From assembly GCF_001296045.1 (NCBI RefSeq), contig NZ_LJHS01000035.1, positions 1 to 64,000 of the forward strand: a stretch of DNA of 64,000 bases, written 5' to 3'. Below are positions 1 through 7,915 of this stretch, in pieces (position 1 is the first letter of the stretch; each line of letters begins with the position of its first letter). Both the position numbers and the translations under genes were made by a program. The notes below the pieces were generated by a model. It was not told where the DNA came from, searched no databases, and saw nothing but the letters and a program-made list of their open reading frames with translations. The DNA comes from Rhizobium sp. AAP43 (lineage in GTDB: Bacteria > Pseudomonadota > Alphaproteobacteria > Rhizobiales > Rhizobiaceae).

Positions 1-75
1 GTTCGCGAAGTCTACAAGGTCAACGCCGACAAGTCGGTGACCCTCGTCAACCGCACGATCTCCAACGCCTCCTGA
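1..75 (+). CDS. C-terminal end of an unidentified protein (5' end outside window)
   Basis: An open frame runs from the first base for 24 codons to TGA at 73-75 and ends ...NRTISNAS. It is followed within 20 bases by a strong terminator hairpin, which supports it as the true end of a rightward gene. Too little sequence is present to assign a family; the tail has no recognisable motif. The next gene, an Lrp-type regulator, is on the opposite strand, so the two units converge on the terminator. Confidence 0.6.
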   Translation, partial: VREVYKVNADKSVTLVNRTISNAS

Positions 76-93
76 CCTCCTCGGGCGACGTGA

Positions 94-128
94 GGCTCCG
101 GGGCTTCGGCCCCGGGGCCAATTTTTTA
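94..128 (+). terminator. Rho-independent terminator
   Basis: An 11-bp GC-rich stem (94-104 with 109-119, one T-G wobble) closes a TTCG tetraloop and is followed by AATTTTTT. It lies 18 bases after the stop at 75. This is a textbook intrinsic terminator for the rightward gene. The convergent Lrp gene ends at 142, just beyond it. Confidence 0.9.
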
Positions 129-141
129 TGCAAGCAATGAC

Positions 142-615
142 CTAGATTGCATAGTCGACTGGAATGGTCAGGCCATTCTTCAGCGTCTCCATCGAGATGG
201 ACGCAGAGACATCAAAGAGCTCGACGCGCTTTACAAGGCGCCGGTAAACGACATCATAGTGCTCCACCCGCGGCAGGACGATCTTCAGAATATAATCGTA
301 ATGCCCCGTCAAACGGTGCGCCTCAACGATCTCCGATATGTCACTGACTGCACGCCGGAATTCCTCGATCCATTCATCCGCATGATGCGCCGTCTTTATC
401 AGGGCATAGACGGTGGTTGGAACACCCGTCTTCTCTCGGTCCAGGACAACGATGCGCCGGGTGATATAGCCCTGCTCCTCAAGCTTCTGAATTCGCCGAG
501 AACAGGCGGAGACCGAAAGTGAGACCCTATCGGCAATGTCCGCGACGCCGACACCTGCATCCCTTTGCAGCATATCCAGAATCTTCCTGTCTCTTTCATC
601 AATCACGCTCATCAC
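142..615 (-). CDS. Lrp/AsnC family transcriptional regulator
   Basis: This 157-residue protein has the family's usual length and layout. An N-terminal winged helix-turn-helix (about 5-60) includes DERDRKILDMLQ and the recognition segment LSVSACSRRIQKLEEQGYI. A C-terminal RAM/ligand-binding fold (about 70-150) includes the segment HRLTGHYDYILKIVLP. Such proteins bind DNA as dimers or octamers and respond to amino acids. The gene is divergent from an Asp/Glu racemase across 155 bases, and Lrp-type genes often control the adjacent amino-acid gene, so the racemase is the likely target (inference). The start could be Met1 or Met2. The ligand cannot be read from sequence. Confidence 0.93.
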   Translation of the reverse strand: MMSVIDERDRKILDMLQRDAGVGVADIADRVSLSVSACSRRIQKLEEQGYITRRIVVLDREKTGVPTTVYALIKTAHHADEWIEEFRRAVSDISEIVEAHRLTGHYDYILKIVLPRVEHYDVVYRRLVKRVELFDVSASISMETLKNGLTIPVDYAI

Positions 616-665
616 TCCCGCGAGTCACAGCAAGCGCGCAAAAATTCAGCGCCAAACACTGATAT

Positions 666-681
666 CGTCGCTGTAACGACG
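666..681. promoter_or_regulatory. Inverted repeat in the Lrp-racemase intergenic region
   Basis: CGTCG-ctgtaa-CGACG is a perfect 5-bp inverted repeat with a 6-base spacer, 51 bases from the Lrp start and 90 bases from the racemase start. Its place between divergent regulator and target makes it a candidate operator. It is short, so chance is possible. Confidence 0.3.
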
Positions 682-770
682 CGACAAGGATCGAAATCTG
701 ACTTCACAATGCATCCTGATCGCGCGGAGCCTCGGGCATCATCAGGACATTCAAGATATGGGAGACAAAG

Positions 771-1484
771 ATGCGGATGATTGGCCTGATCGGTGGGATG
801 AGTTTCGAGAGTTCAGCGGTCTACTACCGCCTCATCAACGAGGCCGTCCGCGCGCAGCTCGGCGGACTCTCTTCTGCCGAGGTCATCATGCATTCCGTGA
901 ATTTCGAAGAGATTGTTGGTCTGCAGAAGGCCGGACGCTGGGCCGATGCCGCAAATCGCCTTGCAGCAGCCGCCGCGGGGCTAGAACGGGCCGGCGCCTC
1001 CTGCGTTCTCATCTGCACCAACACGATGCATCTGGTCGCAGATGCGGTGGAGGGCCGACTTTCCGTACCCCTGATCAACATCATCGACGAAACAGCGGCA
1101 TCCCTGAGAGCGCACGGCGCAAACCGACCTCTCCTTCTTGCCACCCGCTACACGATGGAGCACGGCTTTTACGCCGAGCGCATGCGCCGTCACGGCATCG
1201 AAATCATGGTACCGGATACCAATGGTCGCACAACCACACACGACATCATCTTCAATGAGCTCTGCGCCGGAGAGATCCGTCCGGCCTCACGCGAAGCGCT
1301 CCTGGAGATCGTCGCAAGCGCGAAAGCCAAAGGCGCAGATAGCGTGATCCTCGGCTGCACAGAAATCTGCCTCATCCTCAATCCAGAGCAACTGCCGTTA
1401 CCGGGATTCGATTCCACCGCCATCCACGCCGCGGCGGCGGTAACCTTTTCGCTGGCCGGCAAAGCCGCCATACGCGCGGCCTGA
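771..1484 (+). CDS. Aspartate/glutamate racemase family protein
   Basis: This 237-residue cytosolic protein opens with MRMIGLIGGMSFESSAVYY, the typical start of cofactor-independent aspartate racemases (RacX/YgeA type). Both catalytic cysteines are visible: one in VLICTNTMHLVAD (near residue 83) and one in VILGCTEICLIL (near 190). These act as paired acid/base residues that invert the alpha carbon. GGGAG lies 6 bases before the ATG. The gene is divergent from an Lrp-type regulator and its 3' end converges on pdxJ with 8 bases between stops. The substrate could be Asp, Glu or another amino acid. Hydantoin racemases are a relative, but the GGMS start favours the Asp/Glu group. Confidence 0.9.
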   Translation: MRMIGLIGGMSFESSAVYYRLINEAVRAQLGGLSSAEVIMHSVNFEEIVGLQKAGRWADAANRLAAAAAGLERAGASCVLICTNTMHLVADAVEGRLSVPLINIIDETAASLRAHGANRPLLLATRYTMEHGFYAERMRRHGIEIMVPDTNGRTTTHDIIFNELCAGEIRPASREALLEIVASAKAKGADSVILGCTEICLILNPEQLPLPGFDSTAIHAAAAVTFSLAGKAAIRAA

Positions 1485-1492
1485 GCCCTGCC

Positions 1493-2245
1493 TCACACAA
1501 CCTGGCCACAGGCACGCCGGAACCGTCTGACGGTTTCGGCCATGCCGTATTGCAGCGCATCGGCCGTCAGACCATGGCCGATAGAGACCTCCGCCAGCTC
1601 CGGAATTCTCTTGACCAGTGCCGGCAGGTTGGCAACCGTCAGATCATGCCCCGCATTGACGCCAAGCCCAAGCGCAAGCGCAGCATCAGCAGTCAGACCG
1701 AGACGCTCCACCTCGCGAGACGCTGCCTGAGGATCATCGAAGCAACCGCCGTAAGGCCCCGTATAGAGCTCGACACGCTCAGCACCGGTGGCCTTAGCGA
1801 GCGCCATGGCCTCAGGCCGGCCATCCCCATCGACGAACAGCGAAACCCGCATACCTTTTGCCCGCAGTCGCGCCACGACACGTGCAAGTTCGGTCTGATG
1901 GAGCGATAGATCCCAACCGTGATCGGACGTCGCCTGGGACGGATCATCGGGTACGAGAGTTACCTGTTCCGGCTCGATCTCTTCGCAGAGACTGAGAAAA
2001 TCCTCACTCGGATAGCCCTCGATGTTGAATTCGGCCTGCGGAAAAAGGTCGTCGATCAGCGCACGCAGCACCGGCAGATCGCTGAATCGAATATGCCTCT
2101 GGTCGGGCCGTGGATGCACGGTCAGACCACTGGCGCCGGCCTCCAGCGCCACGCGGCCGAGATCGGCCACGTTGGGCCAGGGAAGGTCACGCCGGTTGCG
2201 GAGCATGGCGATGGCATTGAGATTGACGGAGAGCTGGGTCGGCAT
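1493..2245 (-). CDS. pdxJ: Pyridoxine 5'-phosphate synthase
   Basis: PdxJ condenses 1-deoxy-D-xylulose 5-phosphate with 3-amino-2-oxopropyl phosphate, the last ring-closing step of DXP-dependent vitamin B6 synthesis. The protein is a TIM barrel of 250 residues. Key segments are present: an N-terminal [29 protein letters not shown] (catalytic and phosphate-binding His/Arg), FNIEGYPS (catalytic Glu) and [10 protein letters not shown] (catalytic His). I chose Met at 2245 because the family starts right before LSVN; an upstream ATG at 2293 would add 16 residues unlike any PdxJ. It is not next to acpS or recO as in enterics. It looks monocistronic. Confidence 0.95.
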   Translation of the reverse strand: MPTQLSVNLNAIAMLRNRRDLPWPNVADLGRVALEAGASGLTVHPRPDQRHIRFSDLPVLRALIDDLFPQAEFNIEGYPSEDFLSLCEEIEPEQVTLVPDDPSQATSDHGWDLSLHQTELARVVARLRAKGMRVSLFVDGDGRPEAMALAKATGAERVELYTGPYGGCFDDPQAASREVERLGLTADAALALGLGVNAGHDLTVANLPALVKRIPELAEVSIGHGLTADALQYGMAETVRRFRRACGQVV

Positions 2246-2430
2246 GATCGACTGACTGTCCTGCATGAAAGAATGAAGCGTTACACGCAGCATCTGTAGG
2301 ACATCGGACCGACGAAGACCAACGAGAATCGCAAATCATACGATTGAAGACTTTGATGGGTGGCGAGGAAGACCAACCTCCTAGACTTTAGGGTATTGAC
2401 GAGCCCTGCCCATCCGCTACTCAGTTAACA

Positions 2431-2450
2431 ATTGTGACAAATCGCACAAT
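2431..2450. promoter_or_regulatory. CRP-like palindrome upstream of the 2497 regulator
   Basis: ATTGTG-acaaatcg-CACAAT is a perfect 6-bp inverted repeat. Read as TGTGA-N6-GCACA (2433-2448) it matches the general CRP half-sites TGTGA-N6-TCACA at 9 of 10 positions. It ends 46 bases before the ATG at 2497. Rhizobia carry several CRP/FNR proteins, so which one (if any) binds is unknown. Confidence 0.4.
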
Positions 2451-2496
2451 CGCGCATGCGCGACGCTCGGAATGAACCGAAACGAACGGGACAGGA

Positions 2497-3486
2497 ATGA
2501 CCAACACAGCCAGGATCGAACAGACCAGGGTTGCGGAAGCCTTGCGCCACGTGTTGGCCAGCCGGACATTTGCACGCTCCGAACGCTTACGCTCCTTCCT
2601 GAAGTTCGTCGTCGAAATGGAACAATTGGGCCTCGCGCATCAGCTCAAAGGCTACACGATCGGGATCGACGTCTTCAGCCGTGACGAGGGCTTCGATCCA
2701 GGCACTGACCCGCTTGTGCGCGTCCACGCAGGCAAATTGCGCAAACTGCTGAACCAGTTCTACGCCGATGAAGGACGCAACGAGACCTTGCGCATCCGCA
2801 TACCGCTTGGTGGTTATGTTCCAGTCTACGAGGATACACTCGATACGAACTGGGACAGAGAGGCACAGCCCCTGTCAGCCGTCGCCATCCCGATGTCGTC
2901 AGGCATGCCGGCTTTCACCTCACACAGCACAACCATTGCCGACCTTCCCAACATCACGGTCGTCAATGCTCAGCGCTCTGACCGTCGGGCCGGCATCTTC
3001 CTGCAGGCTTTGGGCACCGAGAGTCACTGGGCCGTTGCGTTGAATGGTCGCCAGGCAGAGCGGCAAGGCCGAGATCAGACTGGGTCAGCCGCATTGCAGT
3101 TCGAACTGCATATCGAAGTGACCGATGATGCATCAGACCGCCTCAGTGTCTGGCTGCGCCACACGGCGAGCAACATAGAGGTTCCAAGCTCTCGCATGTC
3201 GATTGACATAACGGAGGACAATCTGGTGCTGGCCATGGCCGCAAATCAGTTTGCAAGCACGAACCTGACCATCCCCGGCCATGTGTACCGGTTCTGCAAC
3301 AAACGGGGCCTCTCAAGCGGACTGATGCTCTGCCTAGAAGCGACCTACCGCTATAAGCTCGAACAGACAGATGACGCTTTCCAGCAGGCGCGACGCCATC
3401 AGCAGCGCTGGTCCGGCATGCGCGCAAGCAAGGAGCTGATTACCGAAATACCCCGCCTGATTACACTGTCCTGCCTGGCAAACTGA
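2497..3486 (+). CDS. Putative regulator: N-terminal domain of rhizobial TPR/adenylate-cyclase-type regulators with a short C-terminal region
   Basis: The 329-residue protein begins with a roughly 105-residue domain containing LRSFLKFVVE, DPLVRVHAGKLRKLLNQFY and IPLGGYVPVYE. I know this block from the N-termini of many alphaproteobacterial proteins annotated as adenylate cyclase or TPR regulators, where it is thought to bind DNA. Those proteins continue with a TolB-like region and TPR repeats. Here about 200 residues follow, with a faint TolB-like pattern (around 195-290) but no TPRs, so this looks like a shortened version (inference). There is no signal peptide or membrane segment. A CRP-like palindrome lies upstream. 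An unusual MerR-LuxR regulator follows on the same strand 106 bases later. The function is unknown. Confidence 0.7.
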   Translation: MTNTARIEQTRVAEALRHVLASRTFARSERLRSFLKFVVEMEQLGLAHQLKGYTIGIDVFSRDEGFDPGTDPLVRVHAGKLRKLLNQFYADEGRNETLRIRIPLGGYVPVYEDTLDTNWDREAQPLSAVAIPMSSGMPAFTSHSTTIADLPNITVVNAQRSDRRAGIFLQALGTESHWAVALNGRQAERQGRDQTGSAALQFELHIEVTDDASDRLSVWLRHTASNIEVPSSRMSIDITEDNLVLAMAANQFASTNLTIPGHVYRFCNKRGLSSGLMLCLEATYRYKLEQTDDAFQQARRHQQRWSGMRASKELITEIPRLITLSCLAN

Positions 3487-3592
3487 ATCCGACCTCAACA
3501 CCCCGCATTCACGAATTTATTTTACCGATCTCTTATATATGTGTACCCTTAACCATGAAGCGAATCCCTGAACGGCGGATCGGAGGAGCATC

Positions 3593-3658
3593 ATGTCAGA
3601 TTATACGACGACGAAGAGGAAGATGACGAATAGGGCCTATTGGGGAGGGGCAAGATGA
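3593..3658 (+). CDS. Candidate 21-residue upstream peptide coupled to the MerR-LuxR gene
   Basis: ATG at 3593 is preceded by a strong ribosome site (GGAGGAG, 3 to 5 bases upstream). The frame runs 21 codons, starts MSDYTTTKRKM and is rich in Thr, Lys and Arg. Its TGA (3656-3658) overlaps the ATG of the next gene (3655-3657) as ATGA, the usual sign of translational coupling. A second short frame (3555-3626) overlaps it out of phase. The peptide itself resembles nothing I recognise, so it may serve as a translated leader rather than a functional protein. Confidence 0.45.
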   Translation: MSDYTTTKRKMTNRAYWGGAR

Positions 3659-4335
3659 ACGGGGCAAAACCACTGAAAAAGGTCGGAAAGCAGGCTGATC
3701 AGTCGACTGACGATATTTTCCTGCCGGAAATTACACTGCCTCTAGATGCCCCGGCCGAACCGGTGGCCATCGCAGACATGGCCGAATATTTCGGTGTCAC
3801 ACATCGCACGCTGCATTTTTACGAAGAGAAGGGCCTGATAGAGGCATCACGGATTGGCTTGATGCGGATATACCGCCGCCGTGATGTGCTGAGAATGGCG
3901 CTGATAAATGCCTGCCGTGAAATCGGAATGCCGATTTCCGTCATCCAGGATCTGTTTGAGTCGTTGGCAACTGCAAATTCCGTCACCCAAGCCAATGAGA
4001 TGTTTGAAGAGGCTCTGTCCGCTCGGCGAAGGGAATTGACCGCCCATCTGTCGACCGTCCACCGGCAACTTCAACAGATCAGCTCGCTTCTGGTCCAAGG
4101 GGAGGACGACAATCAACCGGCAGCCATCCGTGCTACATCCAACCTCAGCGATGCGGAACTGACCTGCCTGCACCTGATGGCGGAAGGCTTCACCACAACA
4201 CGCATCGCTCGGAAACTCGACTTGAAGTTCGACGAAACCGAAGAAATTGAGCGCCATGTGATCTCAAAGATCGGGGCACAAAATCGCTTTCAGGCCGTCG
4301 CCAAGGCTGTCCTGCTCGGGCTTGTGGCAAACTGA
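3655..4335 (+). CDS. Hybrid transcriptional regulator: MerR-type N-terminus, LuxR-type HTH C-terminus
   Basis: The protein has 226 residues. Residues about 38-105 are a MerR winged helix (VAIADMAEYFGVTHRTLHFYEEKGLI, then the RIYRRRDVLRM wing). Residues about 110-145 form the dimer helix. Residues about 165-225 resemble a LuxR/GerE helix-turn-helix (LSDAELTCLHLMAEGFTTTRIA, ending ISKIGAQNRFQAVAKAV). Two DNA-binding modules in one small protein is uncommon. There is no cysteine cluster for metal sensing. I chose ATG 3655 (GGGGAGGGG just upstream, ATGA overlap with the 21-codon frame); a TTG at 3640 is the alternative. An AT-rich TATATA stretch at 3533-3540 may hold the promoter. The target is unknown. 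Confidence 0.8.
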   Translation: MNGAKPLKKVGKQADQSTDDIFLPEITLPLDAPAEPVAIADMAEYFGVTHRTLHFYEEKGLIEASRIGLMRIYRRRDVLRMALINACREIGMPISVIQDLFESLATANSVTQANEMFEEALSARRRELTAHLSTVHRQLQQISSLLVQGEDDNQPAAIRATSNLSDAELTCLHLMAEGFTTTRIARKLDLKFDETEEIERHVISKIGAQNRFQAVAKAVLLGLVAN

Positions 4336-4507
4336 AAGCGAATGCCTCCAACAACCGGCCGGCAGCGGCCCGGCAGGTTGCAGAAAGACGTGGCAACCAG
4401 CGCTGCGCGACTGCTTTTGCCACCTGTCAAAAATGGAGGAAATGTAACGGGACGTGGCGCGTTGCTGCGACTAGAAGGCACGTGTTGTAATATTTCAGGT
4501 GCTAATC

Positions 4508-5023
4508 ATGTCCTCACTTCTCTCTCGCTACGCGACCCCGCTCACGACGGGCCTCTTTCTTGTTTCCCTGATCTCAGGCATTGCGCTGTTCTTTCACGTC
4601 GGGACCACAGCCTTCCGGGAGATGCACGAATGGCTGAGCATGGTGCTGATCCTGCCCTTCCTGCTGCACATCTGGAAGAACTGGCGCCCGTTCCTCAGCT
4701 ATTTCAAGCGCTTGCCGATGTCCCTTTCACTGGCTCTCTGTCTCGTCGCCGGTCTGGTTTTCGCTTGGCCGGCGATCACGGGCTCGGCCAGCGGTGCCGG
4801 CGGAAATCCCGCCTTTGCCATGATCAACGTCGTCGCCGCAGGCACGCCTGGTCAGGTCGCACCTCTGCTCGGCACATCCGAAGCCGAGGTCGTCACAGCA
4901 CTGAAGGACGGCGGCTTCACCGCCGCCGAGGCGACCAAACCTCTCTCGGAAATCGCCTCAGCCTCCGGCAAGGATACCATGGCCCTGATGGCAACCCTGA
5001 GCGCCATGGGCAACAAGCCCTAA
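4508..5023 (+). CDS. DUF4405 family membrane protein
   Basis: The 171-residue protein has three predicted membrane spans near the N-terminus (about 10-30, 40-58, 73-93), with histidines in FFHVG, MHEW and LLHIWKNW. This pattern fits the cytochrome b561-like DUF4405 domain and suggests heme ligation in the membrane. The last 70 residues are soluble and Ala/Gly/Thr-rich. They include LLGTSEAEVVTALKDGGF, which looks like the small helical repeat often fused to this domain. ATG 4508 is preferred (AGG 8 bases upstream); GTG 4499 is possible. The gene stands alone and converges on the helicase at 5045. The electron-transfer partner is not evident. Confidence 0.75.
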   Translation: MSSLLSRYATPLTTGLFLVSLISGIALFFHVGTTAFREMHEWLSMVLILPFLLHIWKNWRPFLSYFKRLPMSLSLALCLVAGLVFAWPAITGSASGAGGNPAFAMINVVAAGTPGQVAPLLGTSEAEVVTALKDGGFTAAEATKPLSEIASASGKDTMALMATLSAMGNKP

Positions 5024-5044
5024 ATCATTCAGAAAACTTGGCGC

Positions 5045-6175
5045 TCACCGGACGATGGTGAGCGTCTCCGCCGCGCGCGTTACAGCGGTATAAAGCCAGC
5101 GCTCGCGGGTGTCGCGAAAAGCCCAGCTCTCATCAAAAAGCACGACGTCGTTCCACTGCGAGCCCTGTGCCTTGTGGACGGTCAGGGCATACCCATAGTC
5201 GAACTCATCGTAACGTTTGCGCGTCGACCACGGGATCTCCGTGTCGATTTCCTCGAAGGCAGCTTTGAGAAGTTTGATCTTCGCCGCACCCCGATCCATA
5301 TCGTCGTCTTCCGGCTTGATCAGAAGATTGATGCCCGGCTTTACAGTCTCGCGCGACGACGTCATAACCTGCCAGAGGGAGCCGTTCAAAAGCCCCTTCA
5401 CCTGATCGTTGCGCAGGCAGACCAGCTTATCGCCGGCTTGGGGGTATTCGGCCGTGAACCCCTTCAACTCGCGCAGGCGCATATTGTAGCGCCGCCGTGT
5501 CTTATTGGTTCCAACCAGAACCTGATCAGCGTTTAACACCAGCTCTTGCGTCACCTCGTTTTTCGAGATCACCCGCGCTGTCGTTCCATAGTCGCCATGC
5601 ATGATCTCCTTGCCCTCGCGGATATGCATCGCGAGTTGGATGATCGGATTGTCTCGTGCCTGACGGTGGATGTCGGTCAGCAGATAGTCCGGCTCCTGAT
5701 CGGTGAAGAAACCGCCACCGGAGACCGGCGGAAGCTGCCCCGGATCGCCGAGCACCAGGATCGGCGTCCCGAAACTCATCAAATCCCGTCCCAGTTGCTC
5801 GTCGACCATCGAGCATTCGTCAATCACGATCAGCGCCGCCTTGGCAACCGGGCTCTGGCGGTTGATCGAGAACATCGGCGCAATCGATGTCTTGCCAGTA
5901 TCTTCGTCCTCGACGGCCTCTTCTCCGCGCGGACGATAGATCAGCGAATGAATGGTCTTGGCATTGGAGGCACCGCGTGACCGAAGCACCTGCGCGGCTT
6001 TGCCGGTAAAGGCTGCAAACAGCACCTCGCCGTCGACATGTTCGGCGAAATGCTTGGCAAGCGTCGTCTTGCCGGTGCCCGCATAGCCGAACAGGCGGAA
6101 GACCGGAGTCTTTCCGTCTTTCAACCACTTGGAAACGGCCTTGAGAGCCTCATCTTGTTGCGGGGCAAATTGCAT
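5045..6175 (-). CDS. RecD-like ATP-dependent DNA helicase (SF1)
   Basis: This is a 376-residue single-subunit SF1 helicase of the short RecD-like type common in rhizobia, not the RecBCD subunit. Visible motifs: FRLFGYAGTGKTTLAKHF (Walker A, about 25-42), FAAFTGKAA (motif Ia), LIVIDECSMVDEQL (Walker B), LVLGDPGQLPPV (motif III), and near the C-terminus YALTVHKAQGSQW and LYTAVTRAAETL (motifs V/VI of UvrD_C_2). It probably unwinds DNA in replication or repair. Met at 6175 is preferred; an ATG at 6211 would add 12 residues. The gene follows the nitrile hydratase genes on the same strand with a 72-base gap, and no functional link is evident. Confidence 0.88.
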   Translation of the reverse strand: MQFAPQQDEALKAVSKWLKDGKTPVFRLFGYAGTGKTTLAKHFAEHVDGEVLFAAFTGKAAQVLRSRGASNAKTIHSLIYRPRGEEAVEDEDTGKTSIAPMFSINRQSPVAKAALIVIDECSMVDEQLGRDLMSFGTPILVLGDPGQLPPVSGGGFFTDQEPDYLLTDIHRQARDNPIIQLAMHIREGKEIMHGDYGTTARVISKNEVTQELVLNADQVLVGTNKTRRRYNMRLRELKGFTAEYPQAGDKLVCLRNDQVKGLLNGSLWQVMTSSRETVKPGINLLIKPEDDDMDRGAAKIKLLKAAFEEIDTEIPWSTRKRYDEFDYGYALTVHKAQGSQWNDVVLFDESWAFRDTRERWLYTAVTRAAETLTIVR

Positions 6176-6247
6176 GCATAGGTCATGCGCGGATTCGTGG
6201 GCGACTTGCAAGGCAAAAGCCGCCCAAACAAGAACAAATCAAGGACA

Positions 6248-6640
6248 TCAGGCCCGCAGCGGATCGTTGCCGAGTTCGATCGGCTGCCCATGCGGCGTCG
6301 CTTCCGCCGCCCTCTTCCAGCTTTCGGCCAAAGCCTCGACAGTGTCCCGCTCCGCCATGCCCTTCTGCTCCAGAAGACCTGCCAGAGCCGCGACCCACGC
6401 TTCGAAATAATCGGAGCCATCCGCGGCCCGCGCGGGTTTATGGACCTCAACCGAAAGCGCTTGTGCCCATTCAGCCCAGGTGAACACGCCCCTCTCGTGG
6501 AGATGAACTGTCATCGCAAAGGCTTGCGCCTGCCACGGCTCGGCAAAGGTGGGGATGCCCTCCGGCGACTGCGGCAATCCCGGCAACAGGACAAGATCCG
6601 ATATCGTGTCACACGCGTTCAAGATAGCTCTCCCAGGCAT
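6248..6640 (-). CDS. Nitrile hydratase accessory (activator) protein
   Basis: The protein is up to 130 residues. It contains PTFAEPWQAQAFAMTVHLHERGVFTWAEWAQAL, the hallmark of small nitrile hydratase activators, which resemble the beta-subunit N-terminus and deliver cobalt to the alpha subunit by subunit swapping. YFEAWVAALAGLLEQKG follows, also shared with beta. It sits third in alpha-beta-activator order. The ATG at 6640 overlaps nthB by 32 bases; a TTG at 6622, preceded by GGGAGAG, is an equally good start and gives a leader closer to the family norm. Its loss usually leaves the hydratase metal-poor. Confidence 0.88.
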   Translation of the reverse strand: MPGRAILNACDTISDLVLLPGLPQSPEGIPTFAEPWQAQAFAMTVHLHERGVFTWAEWAQALSVEVHKPARAADGSDYFEAWVAALAGLLEQKGMAERDTVEALAESWKRAAEATPHGQPIELGNDPLRA

Positions 6641-7271
6641 CGATCGAGACGGTCAGCCTCGGATCCGCCCCCTCGCCCCAGATTTCAGGCGCTGTGAAGA
6701 CTACGGTGTAAACCCATTCCGGGTTTTCACCCCGCGCATGGGCATTGTCATCCGGAAAGACAAAACCGCCCTGCACGGCCTCAACGATTCCCAACTTCGC
6801 CCGCGCGTAACGCGGCAGTCGCGTGTGACCGGTCGGATGGAAATTCTTCGTCCGCACGTGATCTCCAACGGCAAACCGAGGCGCGGTCTCCACAACACGA
6901 TCGCACGGTCCACCACGTGCCAGCACGCCAGCCACCATGTCGGCCTTCAGGACACGCTTCGGTTCGCGCCCATCCATACGGCTCTGGCCTGTGGCCAGCT
7001 CCTCCGCCGAGACGAAACCGTGCCGCTCAAGCAGCATTTCGACACCGCGTATCCACACTTCGTAATAACTTGCAGACAGATAGGCAGCGGGCGGAATGCT
7101 CTCGCGCGCATGCCGGCTTTCGTCGATCGTCCAGGCGCCGAAAGCGCCACACGACAACGTAATCCCGAGTGCCCGCTTTTCCCACTCGGCATGAAACCAG
7201 GGCTCGTCCACCTCGGGGGCGACCGGACCAAAGCCCATCTGACCGCCAAGATCATGGGGGCCGTTCATCAC
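6609..7271 (-). CDS. nthB: Nitrile hydratase subunit beta
   Basis: This is the 220-residue beta subunit of the nitrile-to-amide hydratase. Family signatures are clear: [16 protein letters not shown] at the N-terminus, [32 protein letters not shown], and in the C-terminal SH3-like barrel [19 protein letters not shown], with a conserved Arg-rich PRYAR segment near the active site. The two subunits form a cytosolic alpha-beta heterodimer. The start overlaps the alpha stop as ATGA (7268-7271), giving coupled, equal synthesis. No amidase gene follows in the window, so the amide product must be handled elsewhere. Confidence 0.95.
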   Translation of the reverse strand: MMNGPHDLGGQMGFGPVAPEVDEPWFHAEWEKRALGITLSCGAFGAWTIDESRHARESIPPAAYLSASYYEVWIRGVEMLLERHGFVSAEELATGQSRMDGREPKRVLKADMVAGVLARGGPCDRVVETAPRFAVGDHVRTKNFHPTGHTRLPRYARAKLGIVEAVQGGFVFPDDNAHARGENPEWVYTVVFTAPEIWGEGADPRLTVSIDAWESYLERV

Positions 7272-7906
7272 CTCACCTCCGGCGACAGTGCAAGCCCGGT
7301 CCCAATCATGGCGTCGCGCGTCACGAGTGCAGCAAGTTGGTCCTCATCAAGGTCCTCGGTGCCATCGGGTCGCATGGGGATGACGAGATAGCGCAGCTCC
7401 GCCGTCGAATCCCAGACGCGCACCCCCATGTTATCCGGCAGATGCGTACCGAACTCGGCCAGCACGCCGCGCGGATCGATGACGGCGCGAGACCGATAGG
7501 CAGGCGCCTTGTACCAGACCGGCGGCAGGCCAAGCACCGACCACGGGTAACAGGAGCAGAGCGTGCAGACGACGAGATTATGAGTCTCCGGCGTATTGAA
7601 TACGGCACGCATATGCTCGCCCTGCCGACCCGTATAACCCAGACTTGCAATTGCGGCGGTCGCATCACGCTTCAACCAGTCGGCAAAATTGGGGTCGCTC
7701 CACGCCTTGGCCACAACTCGTGCGCCATTGCGCGGCCCTACCTTGGTCTCATAGGTGTCCACGATCGCGTCAATGGCCGCCGGATCGATCAGCCCCTTTT
7801 CCGTCAGCAGGGTTTCAAGCGCCCTCACCCGGGCCTGCATATCGGAATAGTGGTTGTCATGGTGATGATCGTGATCGTGATCATGGTCATGATGATGGCC
7901 TGACAT
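7268..7906 (-). CDS. nthA: Nitrile hydratase subunit alpha, cobalt type
   Basis: This is the 212-residue catalytic subunit. The metal claw is [10 protein letters not shown] (Cys114-Cys119). Thr after the first Cys marks the cobalt class; iron enzymes have Ser there. The last two claw residues become Cys-sulfinic and Cys-sulfenic acids after maturation. [17 protein letters not shown] follows as expected. Unusually, the N-terminus holds a run of His and Asp (residues 4-19, ten His), probably a metal-binding tail. AGGAG overlaps the stop of the LysE gene 10 bases upstream, so lysE-nthA-nthB-activator is one transcript (inference from spacing). Confidence 0.96.
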   Translation of the reverse strand: MSGHHHDHDHDHDHHHDNHYSDMQARVRALETLLTEKGLIDPAAIDAIVDTYETKVGPRNGARVVAKAWSDPNFADWLKRDATAAIASLGYTGRQGEHMRAVFNTPETHNLVVCTLCSCYPWSVLGLPPVWYKAPAYRSRAVIDPRGVLAEFGTHLPDNMGVRVWDSTAELRYLVIPMRPDGTEDLDEDQLAALVTRDAMIGTGLALSPEVR

Positions 7907-7915
7907 GAGAAGCTC

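Noticed and set aside
7845-7906. Tandem-looking gatcatgatc stretch as a microsatellite or regulatory repeat
   Set aside because: It is the coding sequence of the His/Asp run of the nitrile hydratase alpha subunit.
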